Origin: Gordionus sp. m RMFG-2023
Taxonomy: Eukaryota > Nematomorpha > Gordioida > Chordodea > Parachordodidae
DNA length: 64,000 nucleotides
Direction of reading: 5' to 3'
Assembly: GCF_954871325.1 (NCBI RefSeq)
Contig: NC_088775.1
Span: 41,703,561 to 41,767,560 of the forward strand
This document shows, piece by piece, positions 47,001 to 50,681 of the stretch (its first letter is position 1; each line of letters starts with the position of its first letter). The notes beneath the pieces were generated by a model that saw only the letters and a program-made list of their open reading frames with translations, made no database searches and had not been told where the DNA came from. The position numbers and the translations under genes are program-made.

Positions 47001-49423
47001 CAAAACCAACTATTTTAAATAGAATTACGCTCGGGCCGGGTACGAGCTGGGCCTAACACTTTGCAGATCTTTAATCAACACCCCAAAAAAATCCCATCCC
47101 AACAATGTTAATTTTTTATTTTTACCGGAAATAAGAAAACACTTGAATTTTTTTTTATATTTTCCAACGTAAAATTTTAAGGGCTATAAAATGATATATG
47201 TAACTCTATTTTAAATATTTTTTAAAATAACAAGATTAAATAAAATCACGCACTTCGCAATTTTCGATTTTGAAGCTGTATATCTTTGGATCTGGTTGAG
47301 CTAGCACTCTAAAATTCTGATTTTATTAACATTTACAACATAAATAACTAGCATACCAAGTTTCATTCATTTTTGAGATGGTCGGCCAAAAATTTCATTT
47401 TTTTGGTCGATTTGACGTAACTTTCTAAATAGCTATTATATACATATGAAATGGTATGATATAAACTATTTTAAAAAGTTGCCTCTATTTTTTATCCATT
47501 TTAGCATGCTTCCTACTATTTTAAGGGAAGGACGACACTAAAAAATTCTAAAGATTATTTAGCAATTCCAGCCAATTCAACAAGTTCAGAAAATGTTTTT
47601 GATGGATCTGCAAAATTTCATTTTTTTTCTATCAATCTATATTTAGTTATTAATTTTTTGTATTATGTTTTGCTGCAAATAGTTTAGAGCTGTTATCATT
47701 TTCTATATTTTTGTTTTAAATAAAAAAAATCATTACATTTTTTAAGATATTTTATATGGCTGGTTTTGTTGTGATTTAGCAAAATTAATTATGTTAAAAA
47801 TTAGAACTTCATATATTTTTTTTAAAACAATGATGCAATATAATTTTTTTTATTCTATATTATATAATCAAGAGATTTTTTTAAACAAAAATTTTTATTA
47901 TTGCAATAATAATTTAAACCATTATAGTACTGCAACATAATCCAAAAATAATAATTAAATAATATTAATAAATAATCAACCATCTGCACTATCCATTTCT
48001 AGCCAAGCAGGTTTAAATATGTCTGATATTCCAGACTTCCTCAACAAAATGCATTCTAGAATGGCTTTGGTTTTTCTTAAATTTAGGTAATTCTTAATAT
48101 AAGTGTTATATAAATAATTACAAAAGGGAATATAAGAATCAAGAAACAAATAAATGTTTAAATGATCCATAAGATTTTTTAACTGGTTAGTTAATATAAT
48201 TTAAATTTATTAAAAATTGAGCCTGGGCTAGGTTAATATATTTATTTTTAATTCCTGGCTATCAGGCAGGCCTGTAGGTCAATGATAATTTAATTTATTA
48301 ATTTAAAGATTGACAGTATTTAACATCTTTAAAATTTAGAAAATCAAAAAATAATTAACAAAATCAAAATTCAAAAACAAAATTTTCATAACCATGTATA
48401 CTAGTATAAAAAATTTTGTAACCTCCAATTTTACTTTAGCATCAAAGCATTTATCGAAAAACAAATAATCATTTTAATAGAATAATAAAAATATGGCCAA
48501 AATAAAATTTCAAGAACATTTGTTTTAAAATTTTTGAAATAAATTTTAGATCTTTAATATATTCTATAATGTCCTTAGAAAACTAAATAAACAGCAATAT
48601 AGATTGTGTATAATTAAGAAGGTACAAAAAATCATTAGTCTTGATTGTGACTTTGTTTTAAACCTAATTGCTGATAATTGTGATGAAATTTAGAATTTGA
48701 TCTCATATTGGATAGGTTGTCATTGCCATGTTTTGTTTTATTTAATATTTTTTCAGTTACCTGAGTATCTTGAAGTTTACCAAATATAGCTTTATATACT
48801 AAATTTTATATATTAATTAATAGAATATTTAATAGAACTTGGATCACATTCTTCTATAGCTTTTGCAGCATCTGAAGCTTTATAAAATTTAACAAAAGCA
48901 AATCCCTTACCACGATTTCCTTTTTTTTGCTTTAACATAACTATTTTCTTAATTTTTCCATATTGTGAAAAATGTCTTCTAATTGAATCTTCATCTTCAC
49001 CAAAAGTTTTAATAAATAACCTCATTATTCGATCATCTTCGTTAGCATTTTTCGATATATTGGATTCTGTTTTGTCTTGGGCAATTTTAACCTAATTAAT
49101 TATATTATATTTGCTTAACTTTAAATATTACGTTTAAAGGTTTAATGGATTCTAGGATATTTTCACCATTAGTGGCCTCCATTGCAAGCGCTGCTTCTGA
49201 AGCTTTTGAAAATGTTATATATGCTACTCCTGAAAATTTTCTGTGATAACGTTAAAAAAAGTATTATGTAACCTTTAGATTTCCCAGTGTCTTTATGTCT
49301 GATAAATTGAATACATTCAATTTTTCCAAATTTTTGATATTCATTACGGAAAATTTCCTCATTAGTGCAAAAGGATCCACTTATGAATATTCTACTGTGA
49401 GGAGGATTTTCTTTCTTATCCAT
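13858..49423 (-). CDS. RBM45: RBM45-type RNA-binding protein, ten exons, complete
   Basis: Exons (high to low): 49423-49273, 49229-49132, 49091-48839, 48798-48664, 26937-26713, 22704-22566, 22345-22290, 22012-21775, 17194-17059, 14010-13858. All introns are GT-AG, all phases match and the sum is 1584 bases, 527 residues (human RBM45 is about 475). RRM1 covers about residues 9-83, RRM2 105-180, RRM3 253-335 and RRM4 412-486, followed by a short basic tail with GRKRLR. RNP1-like strings are KGVAYITF (51-58) and KGFAFVKF (145-152). RRM3 keeps QLFNIIPGL, RRM4 keeps RFGNLI and ends in VVIADPP, matching the order and linkers of RBM45. The family binds RNA and shuttles between nucleus and cytoplasm. 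Introns 4, 5, 8 and 9 are 21.7, 4.0, 4.6 and 3.0 kb and full of transposons; introns 1-3 are 40-43 bases. The splicing is inferred by eye from reading frames and family homology, not from transcripts. Confidence 0.87.
14227..16790 (-). mobile_element. Long-TIR transposon, copy 3
   Basis: Inverted repeats of about 400-440 bases (14227-14675 and 16400-16790) share stretches such as GTTGCGGTTATTATTTACG and its complement, and start GGGTAA. On the - strand the interior holds transposase remnants: YHWTTSQVTLHPFSIYY (about 15590-15500) and ERFSKSISIPGTQKIHVF (about 15360-15280), with the SDG and HGK part missing. It lies in the last intron of the RBM45-type gene. Confidence 0.78.
15019..15087 (+). 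repeat. 23-base unit repeated three times, exact
   Basis: AAAAGGATATCTTACGCCGC plus TGG is repeated head to tail three times without a change, inside the degraded interior of long-TIR copy 3. The unit is G+C-richer than its surroundings. 23 is not a multiple of three, yet a short open frame spans it. Confidence 0.95.
17059..17194 (-). CDS. RBM45: RBM45-type gene, exon 9 (RRM4 core)
   Basis: The acceptor is ATATAAAG before 17194 and the donor GTATCA follows 17059. It reads RFGNLITVVPSKDRNYCYVH, then YANSKSAWFALKTLDKSTIC and QMEMK, aligned with the RBM45 RRM4 strings RFGNLIEVYLVSGKNVGYAK and YADRISANDAIATLHGK. The exon is isolated between 3.0- and 4.6-kb introns full of transposons and is recognisable only by homology. 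Confidence 0.87.
17421..18789 (+). mobile_element. hAT element with decayed transposase
   Basis: Ends share TGCATAAG and GGGATG.GAACCC in inverted order (TAGAGACCTGCATAAG on the left). Inside, + strand strings RFYNLDPRYQVLLSIEQKQM (about 18050-18110), YPELYILSS (18400) and, in other frames, VVKAVPATQ, VERGFSSLKY and LRRNLMDDILE (18415-18570) are the C-terminal half of a hAT transposase with its dimerisation domain. At least three frame changes; dead. Confidence 0.7.
18790..18990. mobile_element. GGCCC-rich MITE remnant
   Basis: GCATGGCTGGGTCCGG, CCCAGCCCGGG, GTCGACCCGG and, near 18980, AGGCCGGGG, separated by poly(T)/poly(A), the make-up of the GGGCC-type hAT MITEs here. It abuts the hAT at 17421. 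Confidence 0.4.
19033..20003. mobile_element. hAT-like element with exact 8-base duplication
   Basis: Ends CAGTGGTTTAGACG and TACTGTAAAGTAGCG (reverse complement), flanked by TAAAATAC at 19025-19032 and 20004-20011. Subterminal AACGCGTTAC blocks recur. A long-TIR end fragment (19225-19465) lies inside it. Its right half is related to 34861 and 56305. Confidence 0.72.
19225..19465 (+). mobile_element. End fragment of long-TIR transposon
   Basis: About 240 bases match the right ends of copies 1 and 4 (CATTTACAACATAAATAACT and TTTCATTCATTTTTGAGATG occur in all three). It lies inside the hAT-like element 19033-20003. No partner end is near, so it is a solo end. Confidence 0.75.
20933..21245. mobile_element. 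GGCC-rich hAT-type MITE remnant
   Basis: It begins TAGAGGTCGGCAAAAATTTC, the general plan of hAT ends, followed by CCCGGCC, GGGCCGG and CCCAGCCCAGCCCG blocks. The right end is not sharp. In intron 8 of the RBM45-type gene. Confidence 0.5.
21775..22012 (-). CDS. RBM45: RBM45-type gene, exon 8 (linker and start of RRM4)
   Basis: The acceptor is ATCAAG before 22012 and the donor GTTTGC follows 21775. After a Ser/Asn-rich linker it reads VKLPAPEPMADKSAQTVERL, then the RRM4 start WVMGYPKIPPIPALLDTF. RBM45 has VVLP, a short linker, ERLFIVFNP and a Leu/Phe-rich helix at this point. Phase 2 joins exon 9 to give DTFGRFGNLI across the junction. Confidence 0.85.
22290..22345 (-). CDS. RBM45: RBM45-type gene, exon 7 (Met-rich small exon)
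   Basis: A 56-base exon between GTAACAG (acceptor) and GTAAATT (donor). It encodes a Met/Asn/Gly-rich stretch, MMNCMNMMMGMGGKFN, in the place where RBM45 has its Met/Gln-rich linker between RRM3 and RRM4. Flanking introns are 220 and 277 bases. Both phases fit the neighbours. Its small size leaves the call less sure than exons 6 and 8. Confidence 0.68.
22566..22704 (-). CDS. RBM45: RBM45-type gene, exon 6 (rest of RRM3)
   Basis: The acceptor is ATTATTAG before 22704 and the donor GTTAAATG follows 22566. It reads VFNIMYNSQIAATYALEKL and then NFEYPPSMPIFIACDPFNAT, which lines up with the RBM45 stretch running from QYFNVASAIYAKYKLHGF to QYPPGNRIGVSF and its SNAT tail. This completes RRM3. Confidence 0.85.
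22879..23338. mobile_element. MITE with AGGGATCC ends
   Basis: Ends CAGGGATCCGAAC and TAGGGATCCAAACCGAAC (reverse complement), with GGTTCG/CGAACC repeats near both. A-rich flanks hide any target duplication. No coding content. Confidence 0.65.
24021..24470 (-). mobile_element. hAT-like element, related copy without insertion
   Basis: It follows the 5751-6000 and 8246-8440 sequences closely, as one uninterrupted stretch. It keeps the hAT C-terminal string LISDKLEILVFLKRNLRYIN on the - strand. The right end is lost beyond about 24470. Confidence 0.75.
24640..25880 (+). mobile_element. piggyBac element, internally deleted
   Basis: Flanked by TTAA at 24636-24639 and 25881-25884, with inverted ends CCCTTTAAA. 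The + strand interior holds the acidic N-terminus of a transposase (EGDISETDIDNSENN, 25098-25340) and then the C-terminal part: TCIVDAWLLYRRHY, FKSQIVPALLMAGKICKRKI, GRPS, VRYDNLEHWPEA and a cysteine-poor tail (25350-25669). The catalytic middle is gone. A deletion derivative of this kind moves only if another copy supplies the enzyme. The N-terminus resembles the 30836 element. Confidence 0.85.
25970..26205. mobile_element. GGCCC-containing MITE remnant
   Basis: CCTGCGGCCCATAGGTCGG on the left and GGGCCTGGACGAGGCCTG on the right, with A+T-rich filler, resembling the other GGGCC-type MITEs. Ends are not sharp. Confidence 0.35.
26713..26937 (-). CDS. RBM45: RBM45-type gene, exon 5 (linker and start of RRM3)
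   Basis: The acceptor is CATACAG before 26937 and the donor GTTAGTT follows 26713. It encodes a His/Asn-rich linker and then VSINPLSVRQLFNIIPGLQS, the first half of RRM3 (RBM45 has [20 protein letters not shown] here). Phase 1 on both sides joins exon 4 and exon 6. An open frame runs past the acceptor up to 27064, but that part is A+T-rich and unlike the family. Confidence 0.83.
27790..27960 (+). repeat. Possible tRNA-derived SINE head
   Basis: TGGGTGAATGG (27800-27810) fits a pol III A box at ten of eleven positions, and AGTTCGATTCG (27840-27850) fits a B box at nine of eleven, 30 bases apart as in tRNA genes. It does not fold to a full tRNA and is followed by about 110 unique, G+C-richer bases, as in SINEs. 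No second copy was seen in the window. Confidence 0.4.
28540..29250 (+). repeat. Zinc-knuckle repeat, left arm of inverted pair
   Basis: It matches the reverse complement of 29870-30500 over about 650 bases. The + strand of this arm encodes CFRCQSFNHLMGNC, a CX2CX4HX4C zinc knuckle as in gag and in some LINE ORF1 proteins, followed by a Pro/Ser-rich stretch. Treated as an old, broken mobile element of undecided family. Confidence 0.6.
29870..30500 (-). repeat. Zinc-knuckle repeat, right arm of inverted pair
   Basis: The - strand copy of the 28540-29250 repeat, head to head with it across about 620 bases. The copy here appears to continue upstream into the spacer, where the - strand is open for about 100 codons (29626-29937) with a charged product containing NKIREIEITDLVREEM. 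Family undecided; broken. Confidence 0.55.
30556..30745. repeat. Two tandem copies of a ~122-base A+T-rich unit
   Basis: ACTACATAAATAAATGG and CATATGTGTATATAA in the first copy recur as ACTACACAAATAAATGG and the same second block about 120 bases on, just left of the piggyBac. Confidence 0.6.
30836..33299 (+). mobile_element. piggyBac element, nearly full length
   Basis: Left TTAA (30832-30835) followed by CCCTTTCGCGCCC; right end GAGCGCAAAAGGG, the inverted match, with the right TTAA eroded. 2464 bases, a usual size for piggyBac. A subterminal motif close to GATGACATTTGGAATCAT is present near both ends in inverted order. Lies in intron 4 of the RBM45-type gene. Confidence 0.85.
31419..33077 (+). 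pseudogene. piggyBac transposase, disrupted
   Basis: A DDD transposase of about 540 codons. Order: acidic N-terminus (EGDISEADIESSDEEDNYYP), then the core with the three catalytic Asp in AVDEFIIPFKG (about 32100), LYMDNFFSSYQ (about 32335) and GMGGIDLHDMLVELYRT (about 32665), then CVINAWLLYKRH and a C-terminal cysteine motif RCKYCVDAYSRIMCQKY (about 33015). Breaks: in-frame stops at 31599 and 32387, a frame change near 32090 in an A-rich run, and a frame change near 32828. The stops are few and the triad is whole, so the element is dead but young compared with the hATs here. Confidence 0.85.
33300..34860. other. No gene recognised
   Basis: The first 60 bases repeat the left flank of the piggyBac (AATGAGAAACATTAAA at both). 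33480-33960 read on the - strand gives broken protein-like runs (for example SFKDAYLNHKILGCISKNIA) that suggest an old transposon, not assigned. The rest is A+T-rich with nothing recognised. Confidence 0.35.
34861..35310. repeat. TAGTGCTGTAAAGTAACG repeat, copy 2
   Basis: It starts TAGTGCTGTAAAGTAACG and follows the 56305 copy for about 450 bases, including TACACTTTGTAAA and CAAATATTTC. hAT-like start; the other end is not defined. Confidence 0.6.
35520..35860 (+). pseudogene. hAT transposase C-terminal fragment
   Basis: KNLDARFSEKLIKRFKLNEY and STECEKSFHLMILMMADK match the end of hAT transposases of the KIAA1586-like group (AECERGFS..N followed by a Leu-rich stretch). Short fragment with stops, ends not found. 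Confidence 0.55.
36225..37550 (-). pseudogene. LINE with C-terminal RLE-like domain, 5'-truncated
   Basis: A 322-residue open frame (37208-36240) preceded by a second frame (37402-37169); one frame change near 37178 separates WHQATLP from LNKGGLGLRSP. It covers the part of a LINE protein after the reverse transcriptase: FFLIKNFFNIPKILYALRS, GGLGLRSPIA, a CX2C...H knuckle (residues 145-159 of the open frame), RHNRCNALIKRAL, and RRPDG (202-206) with WDFSCVD (220-226). The spacing of PD and D resembles the restriction-like endonuclease of R2-type LINEs; that is inference. The RT itself is missing, as expected of 5' truncation. A G13 run follows the 3' end. Confidence 0.75.
37599..37972. mobile_element. 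GGGCG-type hAT MITE
   Basis: Left TAGAGGTCTGCTATGGGCG and right CAGAATTCTACAATGGCGGG (reverse complement); flanks ATACCACT and AAACCATT match at six of eight. GGGCGGGCGGG blocks lie inside both ends. Confidence 0.7.
37994..38214. mobile_element. 221-base MITE with exact 8-base duplication
   Basis: Ends TAGTGTTGTCAAAAAG and TAGTGTTGTTAAAAGCCC (reverse complement), flanked by CTAAATCT at 37986-37993 and 38215-38222. The end sequence resembles that of the hAT at 42556, which may have supplied the transposase. TTTCTGCCATCTATG inside is shared with 2555. Confidence 0.88.
38583..38887. mobile_element. GGGCC-type hAT MITE with exact 8-base duplication
   Basis: Ends CACAGACCT and CAGAGACCT (reverse complement), flanked by AAATAAAC at 38575-38582 and 38888-38895. 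The right half repeats GGGCCGGGCCG four times with poly(A) spacers of 30-40 bases. Confidence 0.75.
39425..41560 (+). mobile_element. hAT element (KIAA1586-like), split by another hAT
   Basis: Two + strand parts, 39425-39616 and 41137-41500, join across the inserted element. The first gives FLDLNELESKDAE, IVNNLLDILKSAAFFQIFCK and WISFASEDANVMH; the second PWHCLNHRLELAVSDAIKGV, IIDTIYSLYSQSNKNQKALN and VWNNYEALYTHFKD. These are the catalytic core of the KIAA1586-like hAT group. A few stops and frame changes. The right end is probably the GGGCGGGCG block at 41520-41620. Confidence 0.75.
39617..41136 (+). mobile_element. BED-finger hAT inserted in another hAT
   Basis: Ends TAGACGTGTGCGCC and TAGACCTGTGCGCC (reverse complement), with exact duplication ACTATATC (39609-39616, 41137-41144). 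The + strand holds a degraded BED finger region (IWKIFGYLHLKRD, 39945), VLASLLDPRFQKLTIVSKYL (40405) and the C-terminus VLNFWKEKKSELPNLSRLAK, then SESVFSTAGLTLNSRRSSLY (40690-40850). Subterminal DNA is rich in GCCGGCG. Dead, with stops and frame changes. Confidence 0.85.
42556..45233 (+). mobile_element. hAT transposon nested in long-TIR copy 4
   Basis: Ends are CAGTGTTGTTAAAA on the left and CAGTGTTGTTAAACGC on the right (reverse complement), with 8-base flanks CTAGGTAC and GTAGTTAT, related to the uninterrupted sequence in copy 1. Remnants of the transposase in order: BED zinc finger (FQCKMCRK, then NLEKHLK after a frame change, 42895-42970), SYICITADCWTHNRR (about 43507-43552), a stretch resembling DPKNLKRKSAALALKRIIG (about 43630-43690), the SKPWPSIDDFFE region (44770) and FNTALLSRASAEHDKA, the dimerisation region (44915). 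Several stops and frame changes; it is dead. Confidence 0.8.
46677..47073. mobile_element. hAT-type MITE with exact 8-base duplication
   Basis: 397 bases with ends TAGGATCTGCATCGGGCC and TAAAGATCTGCAAAGTG (reverse complement), flanked by ATCAACAC at 46669-46676 and 47074-47081. The ends are rich in GGGCC/GGCCC. The same left end occurs at 7757 (TAGTGATCTGCATAGGGCC). Confidence 0.85.
47976..48182 (-). CDS. Unassigned exon-like reading frame
   Basis: Open from an acceptor-like CTAACCAG (just above 48182) to TGA at 47976. It reads LRKTKAILECILLRKSGISD and IFKPAWLEMDSADG at the end, with protein-like composition. It lies in intron 4 of the RBM45-type gene on the same strand, but its phase does not fit exon 4, so it is unlikely to be an alternative end. 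It may be the last exon of an unseen gene or part of a transposon. No family recognised. Confidence 0.3.
   Translation of the reverse strand, partial: LKNLMDHLNIYLFLDSYIPFCNYLYNTYIKNYLNLRKTKAILECILLRKSGISDIFKPAWLEMDSADG
48664..49423 (-). CDS. RBM45: RBM45-type gene, exons 1-4 (RRM1 and RRM2)
   Basis: Four exons of 151, 98, 253 and 135 bases are separated by introns of 43 (49230-49272), 40 (49092-49131) and 40 bases (48799-48838). The start is the ATG at 49423; the peptide opens MDKKENPPHSRIF, like the PPNSRIF context of RBM45. Exon 4 can read on to a stop at 48635, which would give a 221-residue two-RRM protein. Splicing at 48664/48663 (GT) instead gives phase 1, which fits exon 5 exactly, so the stop at 48635 is either intronic or marks a short isoform. 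Confidence 0.88.
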
Positions 49424-49484
49424 TACGAATTAATAGAATATATAAAGAACATAAAATATGACATGATTTGTCACGTGTGTTGAC

Positions 49485-50090
49485 AGTAGAGTTGTTAAAT
49501 TGCTTTTGAGTCGATAAAAACGACCCTAAGAGCCACATGTTTGGTCATATATCAGACACGACCCGATACAGTGGGTTTCATAAGGTCGGCTGGGTGGATT
49601 GATCTGCTGGGTCGGCCTGCTGGGTTGGCTTGATGGGTCGTCCTGCTGGGTCTGCCTCAGTGGCGTCGCTCGGGGGGGGGGGGGGGGGGCGTGCAGGGGT
49701 TCGAGCCCCCTGAAGCAAAAAAATTATTTTTATTGCTCTTTAATATCCCCTTGAACTAAAAATAAATTTTTTAATGGCCTCCCTGAACGATTTCTTGTAT
49801 AATTATATTGAATAATATAAATATTTAATTTATTATTTAAAAATTAATATATCTAAATTTTTCTTAAATGAACACTATTTTAATTATTAGATAATCAAAT
49901 TTTGTGTTAAAAATATATCAATATCACTCACTAAATATTAATTTAGCATTAACAGTTGAAGCTTAATTGACTTTTATTATTTAAATTATTATATAACTTT
50001 AATTAAATAAATATAATCATTTATTAATTGAAAATTAACAAATTTAATATTGAAATTAGCCGAGTTCAACATTTTGATTTTTAAATTTAA
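49485..50090. repeat. G-rich stretch and dispersed repeat, copy 1
   Basis: 49560-49665 has imperfect CTGCTGGGTCGGC repeats; CAGTGGCGTCGCT at 49658 looks like a DNA-transposon end and is followed by G18 and a short palindrome (CAGGGGTTCGAGCCCCCTG). From 49690 to 50090 the sequence recurs in reverse at 61110-61530. Confidence 0.6.
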
Positions 50091-50681
50091 TTATCATGTC
50101 TCTTCCTAAAATTATTTTTAAGGTCCAAATCCAAATGAGAATAAGATATTTATTTATAAAAAGTAAGTGAATAAATAGTTTATAATCCTTTATAATATAT
50201 AATTATTTATAAAATAATAGGTAAAATGTGACTTTTAAAGGCATATTTGACAGTTATATAATATAATACAGTTAATAATTTTAAAATTTTAATAATAAAT
50301 GCTTTTGATAATAAATATAAGTAACAATTTGCATTCAATTATTTAACGCCATCTATTTATTAAATATAATATTAAAATAAACTTATTATTCACCACAATG
50401 GTGTAATAAATGATTACTTTTCTTCTCCTTTTTGCATGTTTTTAGGAAAGCTATTTTTTTCTTATTTGAAAAACAGTTTTGAGTTAAATTTTTAATACTA
50501 ATATATTTTTGATATTATTACATAGAGTGATGTGGTATGGTTTTTATGGAAGTGATTTGTGAATGAATGATTTAGTTTTCACGTTGATTACCATTGATCA
50601 AATTTGCTATAATCATTTTGATTGGACAAATAATATTTAAAAGAAAACTATTAGCTAAATTTGATTGACATTTTTTGAGGA
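50091..50681. other. No gene recognised
   Basis: A+T-rich sequence between the dispersed repeat and the LTR fossil, upstream of the RBM45-type start. Nothing with coding or repeat character seen. Confidence 0.4.

Larger units (their letters stand above)
41791..47421 (-). mobile_element. Long-TIR transposon, copy 4, with two nested insertions
   Basis: Its ends (GGGTAATTCCATGACAAATC on the left) match copy 1. A hAT element (42556-45233) splits its transposase region and a MITE (46677-47073) splits its right inverted repeat. The transposase remnant runs on the - strand from about 46062 to 45240: NKIYYCSDGSAAQYKNNFFY, then HGKDQCDGLGG in another frame, RPIPGTREIHAVF and the C-terminal WWLA/FLHPHGP domain. 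Without its insertions it would be about 2.5 kb. It sits in intron 4 of the RBM45-type gene. Confidence 0.82.

Noticed and set aside
48635-48637. Stop codon as the true end of the RNA-binding gene
   Set aside because: The exon 4 donor 27 bases before it restores phase with exon 5, and RRM3 and RRM4 are found downstream in order.
49691-49712. Apparent tRNA T-arm (GGGGTTCGAGCCCC)
   Set aside because: It is a palindrome next to a G run at a transposon end; no acceptor, D or anticodon arm nearby.
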